Positions 58,439-64,000 of a stretch of 64,000 nt of DNA are shown one piece after another (within the stretch, counting starts at the first letter, position 1; each line of letters opens with the position of its first letter). Under the pieces are notes generated by a model. That model saw only the letters and a program-made list of their open reading frames with translations. It did no database searches and was not told where the DNA came from. The stretch lies in NCBI GenBank assembly GCA_020205615.1, contig CM035166.1, positions 87,039,043 through 87,103,042 of the forward strand. Direction: 5' to 3'. Source of the stretch: Panax quinquefolius. Its lineage: Eukaryota; Streptophyta; Magnoliopsida; Apiales; Araliaceae. The position numbers were made by a program, and so were the translations under genes.

Positions 58439-60931
58439 TGTGACGCCCCCAAAATTAGGTATACATCACCCATCTTGGGTCATCAGATACATGGTATAAA
58501 ATTCAAATACAACTTACTAATACAAATGTCGTGTACAATACGACAAAACATAACTATGAGTTTGAATACAATTATTGTCTACTAGAGATTGTACAAACTC
58601 AAAAGGAGTCCTCATTACAATTATTAACACACTATTTCACGAATAGGAGGACTACTAATGCTATCCTTCCGACCGATCACTCCGCTCCCCGACTAGTCCT
58701 GCTATGTTCTCATTTCACAAGAGAACGGTGAAAGAAAGGTGAGCTCAACTAGCCCAAGAAGAAATATTATGACTAAGATAATGCGAGAATAAATTATCGT
58801 TAGCCTTCAACAGTGTTAAACCGATAAAATATAACAACATCAAGTTTAAGCTGCGGTGAACAAGCAATCCATTAAAAGAGTCAAGTAGAGAATAAAATCT
58901 ACTATCTTTTATGATTTAAAAGGTTTTCATGACTTTTATCAATTTGGGACTCGACAATAAATAATCCACATCATCGAATCACCCATGCACTACTTCTGAC
59001 GAGGATATTCTTTAGTATCACGACCATAAATTATCCAAGCACTACTGACCAAGGACATTCGTGTATTCATTAATGGTCATGATCATGCCAACAACTTGTC
59101 CATCAATGCGCTACGGGCCAATGATAACTTTTACCACATCATTTGTAACATTACGGTTATGATTACAATCGAATAATCCTCAGTCATAATCATACCAAGT
59201 CCATCTATGCACTACTGAATACGATGACTTTCAACATAATATAAACATGAGGATGATGACAATGATATAAGAATTCAATAAAACAAGTTCAAGAATTAAT
59301 TTATCCAGAACTAATAATGTCCAAATTGTCAACATGATAATCGCTTTGTAGAGTAAAATTCAAGAATGATCGTAAGAATATTTCCATGAAAAGATCTTTG
59401 GATGAAGTGCAAATATCAAGGATATTCAACTAATTTCATGGAGTATAGAAGTCAAAACTTTAACCAACCGAGTATAATAAAGAATGGAATAACAAAAGAA
59501 ATCACCATGCATGCGGTACTTTGCATGGGCGTGTTATTCAACGAGAATAATAATAACGGAACCGGTCGAGCAAAATTTGCACCCGAGCGGGATGTTCCAA
59601 CGAGAATAATAAAGATTTTAACCGTGTCCGGTGTAAAACACGAGCATGTGATGTTCCAATGAGAATAATAGAAGAATGTCACCAAGTATAGGGTAAACCA
59701 GCGTATAAAAGTTATTCCAATGAGAATAATAAACAATGAAATAACAACGAGTCTCTTCATGAATAAGAAAGAATAACACCCCACATTAGTAGTAGATTGA
59801 ATACTGCAGTAGTGTAATAGAATGAATACTCTTCTTCTTTCTCTCTTATTCTCTCTATACTTTCTCTCTCTATAGCTTGAATGAATTAATTCGTGAAAAA
59901 TAATGAAGCACTAGGCCTCAGTATTTATAGAAGATTTCTAGCTTAGCACTTGAAATGTGAAAAGGCAAGTGGCTTGACGAATTTGGTGATGTGAAAAGAA
60001 AAGTGGTTTGACGCCAGTAATGTGAAAAGCGACAATTGGTTCGGCGCTTTTAATAATATGAAACGGCAAGTGGTTTGACGTTCGAAGGTAAAAAGTAGTT
60101 ACTATTGATGAAGGTAATTACTATTGATGAAGGTAATTACTATTGATGAAGGTAATTACTATTAACGAAGGTAATTACTATCATGCGAAGGTAATTCTTG
60201 TTAATGAAGGTAATTACTATTGAATGAAGGTAATTACTATTGACGAAGAGACTCTTAAATGATGACATACGGCCCCCCCATAAAATAACCAAACTTACCA
60301 CAAACGCGTCTCATAATAGACTCTTTATATACATCAAGGATTGAATAAATATTACCACAAATCATTTTATTTTTAATCAACACATATTTAATCTTTCAAC
60401 AATTATTAATCATTTATAACTTGTCGTCTCAACTATTGATTTAATAATATAACATATTATACGAGATGATCTGTGACAATAATTGAATCAATAATATAAG
60501 AGATATGACACGTTAATTCTTCAGTAGCAATAATTGAGTATAGGTGAGTGACTTCTCACGTAAGCATCAATAATCAATACCGTGTGCTATTATTCAACCA
60601 TGCGTATTCGCATACTTTTTTTACTACGGGTAGTTCAATGGTTTTAACGGTAACACCTCTCATAGTTATTTTCTTAAAGTATTTTTTATAGCTTTCTCAA
60701 TCCGATGATAATTTCGTTAATGGGGTCCACCAATGATTGTGCCATCGCACGAATATTCCCAAACAAAAAAAGAATATTCTCGACCAAACGAATATTTTAT
60801 AACAATTTGCTTACTTTTAAAAATTTATAAATATTACCCACAACTATAACATTATAACAAATTTACTCTATAATATTCAAAATAATATTTATAGAAAATA
60901 CATCTTTATTTATAAAAGTTGGGGTCTTACA
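58439..60931 (-). repeat. 5' LTR of element F
   Basis: 2,493 bases, TGTGACGCCCCCAAAATTAG...GTTGGGGTCTTACA on the plus strand. A reverse TATA (GTATTTATAGAAG) lies near 59922. Confidence 0.93.
60083..60246. repeat. 19-base minisatellite in F 5' LTR
   Basis: About eight units of GAAGGTAATTACTATTGA(C/T), against six in the 3' LTR. Confidence 0.88.
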
Positions 60932-63900
60932 ATTAATAATAATTAATTAATGAAATTTATCTTTAAATATTAAAATTTATATTTTATAACTTTAAATATT
61001 TTTAAATACCTTATTATTGTTTAAAATGATTTTAATATAATAAAATCATTTTTAATTAATTTATTTAATTCATTTAGTAAATAACTTAATGATCATTAAT
61101 ATTAAATAATTAATGAAATTTGCTTTAAAATATTAAAGTTATATTTTATAACTTAAAATATTTTAAATAACTTATTATCATTTAAAATGATTTTAATATA
61201 ATAAAATCATTTTAATTAATTTACTTAATGCATTTAATAAATAAATTAAATATCAATAATATTTAAATAAATACTAATATTTATGAAAAATATTTCAAAT
61301 TATTAAAAGTTTATTTTTATAACTTAAAATAAATTTTAAAATAATTTTTGTAATTTTTGGAAATTAATTTCTATTTTTAAATGATTTTTAGAAATTAATT
61401 TAATAAAAGCTGTCATTAAAAAGATCGCTATTATACAGCGTAACTGTCGCTATAGGTGTTCTTCGTGTTCTTGGCTAAACCCAAAACATTCATGCCAGTT
61501 TTCGAGTGGCTTAGTTTGACCGGCAATCGTGAACTGTGTATTGTGTTTCTGGAAAAGATAATGGTCAGATCTCGTAGACATAGTGCAATACTACAATATT
61601 CAACCACCATCATGATCAAACGACAAATATACAACAAGATCAAAGCCTTTTCAGTGGTACATCGAGTAGTTTCTTCATTTATGGGTTTCCCGAAATGAAG
61701 AACGATTCGACTAACCTAATTGAGCTTCCATAACTTCGATTCGAATATTATTTTTGTTATCTAAGCTTTGCAGTATGTAACCAACATGTACATGAAGAGA
61801 TCCATTACCTAAAATCACAATAACAATAACAGAATTGTTAAATATCGTACGGTCAAAGGATGTCAGACGACATGTTCATCTGTTTTCTGGGTTACCTAGA
61901 AAATAGAAAACGTGCTCGTGGTACCTACTTTGACCAGCCTCTGTGCTCATAATATTTGATGTTTAGATGATCTTAAGGCATAATATTGCAGATAATATTA
62001 CCCACTACAACATAGATTCAACAAAAATCAATAAATCAACATACAAAGGAAAGATCAGAGCCCAAGAACATCTTGTCAGACGTTTCTGGGCACGATCTGG
62101 GTTTTCCAGAAATCCGATAGTCATGGTCAGTCAATGAGGTTTGACCACCCGTAACTTTCATTCTGTGCACGATCTGGGCTAGATTAAAGTTCCAGAATAC
62201 AGACCACCTGACATACTATAATTACCAACGCTCAAAACACAAAAACGAAACACAGAAATAGATCTACCGGGTCTGACATTAGTTGTTAGACAACAAATTT
62301 TTTTTCCCCAAATTTTGAAGATCATCAAATCCGAGCATCTAGATGTTATGGATCTAACATCTAGCAACCCAGATCATCCTTAGACACCTTATACAACATA
62401 TTTAACACATCAAACTAACATCTAACAACAAAATTAATGGACAAATTTTTTAGGGTTTGTTTATACATTCTTTGAATAATCTTGATTTTTGGCTTCTGTT
62501 TTGGTTATGGTTTATAGTAGGGCTTGGTTTGTGACTGATTTATGAAGGATAATTCGCAGGTTTTAGAGAGAGAGGCTCAAGTATGAGAGTTTGTGCAAAA
62601 CAAGTGGGCAAATGAGATTTTTCTCTCTCCAATTCTATATATAGTGAATAGATACATGTATGGCTGATATCTAGAGGCTAAGTGCTGTCAATTATAAGTC
62701 AAGATCGAGAGTTGTTGAGTTTGGTGAACAACCCCTCCTAATGTCAAACCCTACTAGTTAGCCAAAATAATACAACTAGGGGCAAAATGGTCATTTGATA
62801 AATCATTTTAATGGTAATTTTCTAACTTGTCAAACCCTTAGGGTTTAACCCTAAAATTTAGCATAAATTGAATGATTTTCCAACTAGGGTTTGTACAAAA
62901 AATAAAATAAAATAAATTTTAGTTTCTAAAATTTTGAAATTAGGGTTTCAAAATTATGATTAATTTTCTAATTACTTTATACAGGAACATTAGGGTTTAA
63001 AATCACTAATTATAATTAACTTTGCTACTTTAGCAATTAGAGTTTAAAATTAGTAATTAGTTTTTTTATAATTTCTAATTAGGGTTATTAATTTTAGAAA
63101 TTAGGGTTTCTAGAAATTAATATCTCTAAATGTTAATTAGGGTTAACCTAATTAATCATGAAATCACATAACACAGTTATATAATAATCTCGAACTCCTG
63201 ATTGAGTTTCAAGTTAGGGTTTTCTCATTTCCAAAATTCGGGTTTTCGAAATATTAATTAGGATTTCTAATTTAGAATTTTATAATTAGGTTTTTCTAAA
63301 GATTAGGGTTTCTAGATTTTTAATTAGGGTTTACCTAATTAATCCACAACATAAATTATATAACACGGTTATATAACCATCTTGTACTCTAAATTGGATC
63401 TCAAATTATGGTTTAACATTATTACTAGGGTTTGGTCAAAATACACCGTAGTTGACCAACCATTATCAATATGAACATACAGTACATATTCATAGCACTA
63501 AAAAAATTAAAATATAATTAATATTATATTATTATTCTCATACCTTGACAATAATCCAAAATTAGGGTTTGGATTCCATATTTGATTTATTTTTCATATT
63601 TAACCTTAATAATTAAGGTAAAATAATTAACTTAATAATCAGTACTAAAATTCATATAATAAAATAATTTTTATAATTATTCTAAAATCACTTCATATAT
63701 TATTTAAATAATATATGATTATATTTTCATTGAAAATAATTAATAAAAACATTTCATTTATAAATTAATTATTATAAGAATATACTTTATAAAAATCAAT
63801 AATTCTAAAATAAAATTAATTGTAAACATTTATGTAATAAATATATTTTTATTTACCACATAAATATATATATACATTATCTTGTACAAATACTCATCCT

Positions 63901-63965
63901 TAAATAAAAAAAAATTATACGTAAAATTTCTTATTTATTTATATAGAAAATATAGGGTTGTTACA

Positions 63966-64000
63966 AGTCGTTTTTGCATTGAAAATCTGGAGACACTATC
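63966..64000 (+). pseudogene. Continuation of element D RNase H
   Basis: After the AGTCG duplication the frame reads [11 protein letters not shown], exactly the codons that follow AAVV in element B (17720-17760). This is the other side of the element C insertion into D. The rest of D's RNase H and integrase, and D's 3' LTR, should lie beyond the window. Confidence 0.93.

Larger units (their letters stand above)
51223..60931 (-). mobile_element. Full-length Ty3/gypsy chromovirus F
   Basis: A 9,709-base insertion flanked by ATTAA (51218-51222 and 60932-60936). It has both LTRs (2,368 and 2,493 bases), primer site, purine tract, gag, protease, RT, RNase H, integrase and a C-terminal chromodomain, and is the only structurally complete Ty3 copy here. 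The chromodomain and LTR length suggest the Tekay/Del group. All genes carry stops or shifts, so it is dead. It is the reference for reading the broken copies A2, B and D. Confidence 0.94.
30093..63965 (-). mobile_element. Giant gag-only LTR retrotransposon C (with three nested insertions)
   Basis: A complete insertion bounded by the 5-base duplication AGTCG (30088-30092 and 63966-63970). Both LTRs run TGTAACAACCC...GGGGGCTCTACA in element orientation and measure about 5.0 kb once nested elements are removed; the whole element is about 12.5 kb. The internal region (37222-49285, minus the copia element) is only about 2.5 kb. It encodes a broken gag and, upstream of it, a separate zinc-knuckle ORF, with no trace of protease, RT, RNase H or integrase. 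It is therefore non-autonomous, comparable to TR-GAG-type elements, with unusually long LTRs. Confidence 0.9.
49286..63965 (-). repeat. 5' LTR of element C (with element F inside)
   Basis: 14,680 bases; removing F and one TSD leaves about 4.97 kb, matching the 3' LTR. Flanking AT-array sequence TTTAATATCATTAA / ATTAATAATAATTAATTAAT on either side of F rejoins to the uninterrupted order seen near 34180. Confidence 0.92.

Noticed and set aside
1..64000. tRNA, rRNA or snoRNA genes
   Set aside because: Only tRNA-complementary primer sites were found; no cloverleaf or rRNA-like sequence was recognised by eye.

Overview
This is a eudicot-type plant nuclear sequence. It is AT-rich, carries dispersed TTAGGG/AGGGTTT telobox motifs, has one spliced plant gene at the left edge, and is otherwise almost entirely LTR retrotransposons. 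Bases 1-2556 hold the 5' half of a minus-strand thioredoxin-like Clot gene: exon 1 at 2556-2412, a 2.27-kb intron carrying two MITEs, and exon 2 running off the left edge. It is the only convincing host gene. All other coding matter is gag/pol of transposable elements, broken by stops, frameshifts, deletions and insertions.

Left block (2.9-16.9 kb). A small LTR element (A, 3117-5987, minus) has 0.25-kb LTRs and unrecognised internal ORFs. Next to it a 7.6-kb Ty3/gypsy element (A2, 6017-13650, minus, TSD tatgt) has lost RT and most of RNase H and integrase, and carries an acidic coiled-coil ORF where the gag core should be. A spacer follows, then a foldback (MULE-like) element at about 14.67-16.23 kb with a cellular-looking coding segment and a nested MITE. 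Two truncated LTR starts (16302-16894) abut a broken Ty3 element.

Main nest (16.9-64 kb). Insertion order can be read from 5-bp target-site duplications. Ty3 element B (minus; gag-PR-RT-RNaseH-INT) has Ty3 element D (plus) in its 5' LTR at 22618/22619. D's 5' LTR contains a solo LTR (22683-25135, TSD gtaag). D's RNase H domain is split by giant element C (30093-63965, minus, TSD agtcg), and the interrupted D reading frame resumes in the last 35 bases of the window. C contains three later insertions: a solo LTR in its 3' LTR (30618-32744, TSD ctata), a Ty1/copia element in its internal region (38781-48304, plus, TSD tacat), and a full-length Ty3 chromovirus F in its 5' LTR (51223-60931, minus, TSD attaa).

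B, D, F, A2 and the 22.7-kb solo LTR belong to one family: about 2.4-2.7-kb LTRs running TGTAAGACCCC...GGGGGCGTCACA, a TTGGTATCAGAGC-type primer site and, in F, a C-terminal chromodomain. This suggests the Tekay/Del chromovirus group. C differs. Without its guests it is about 12.5 kb, with LTRs of about 5.0 kb, a gag-only internal region of about 2.5 kb and no pol. It has an extra zinc-knuckle ORF ahead of gag, a telobox-rich 5' LTR half, a train of four hairpins about 205 bp apart and a roughly 170-bp AT-rich tandem array. C and A2, both non-autonomous with unusual coding content, are the parts most worth a second look. No tRNA, rRNA or CRISPR was recognised.
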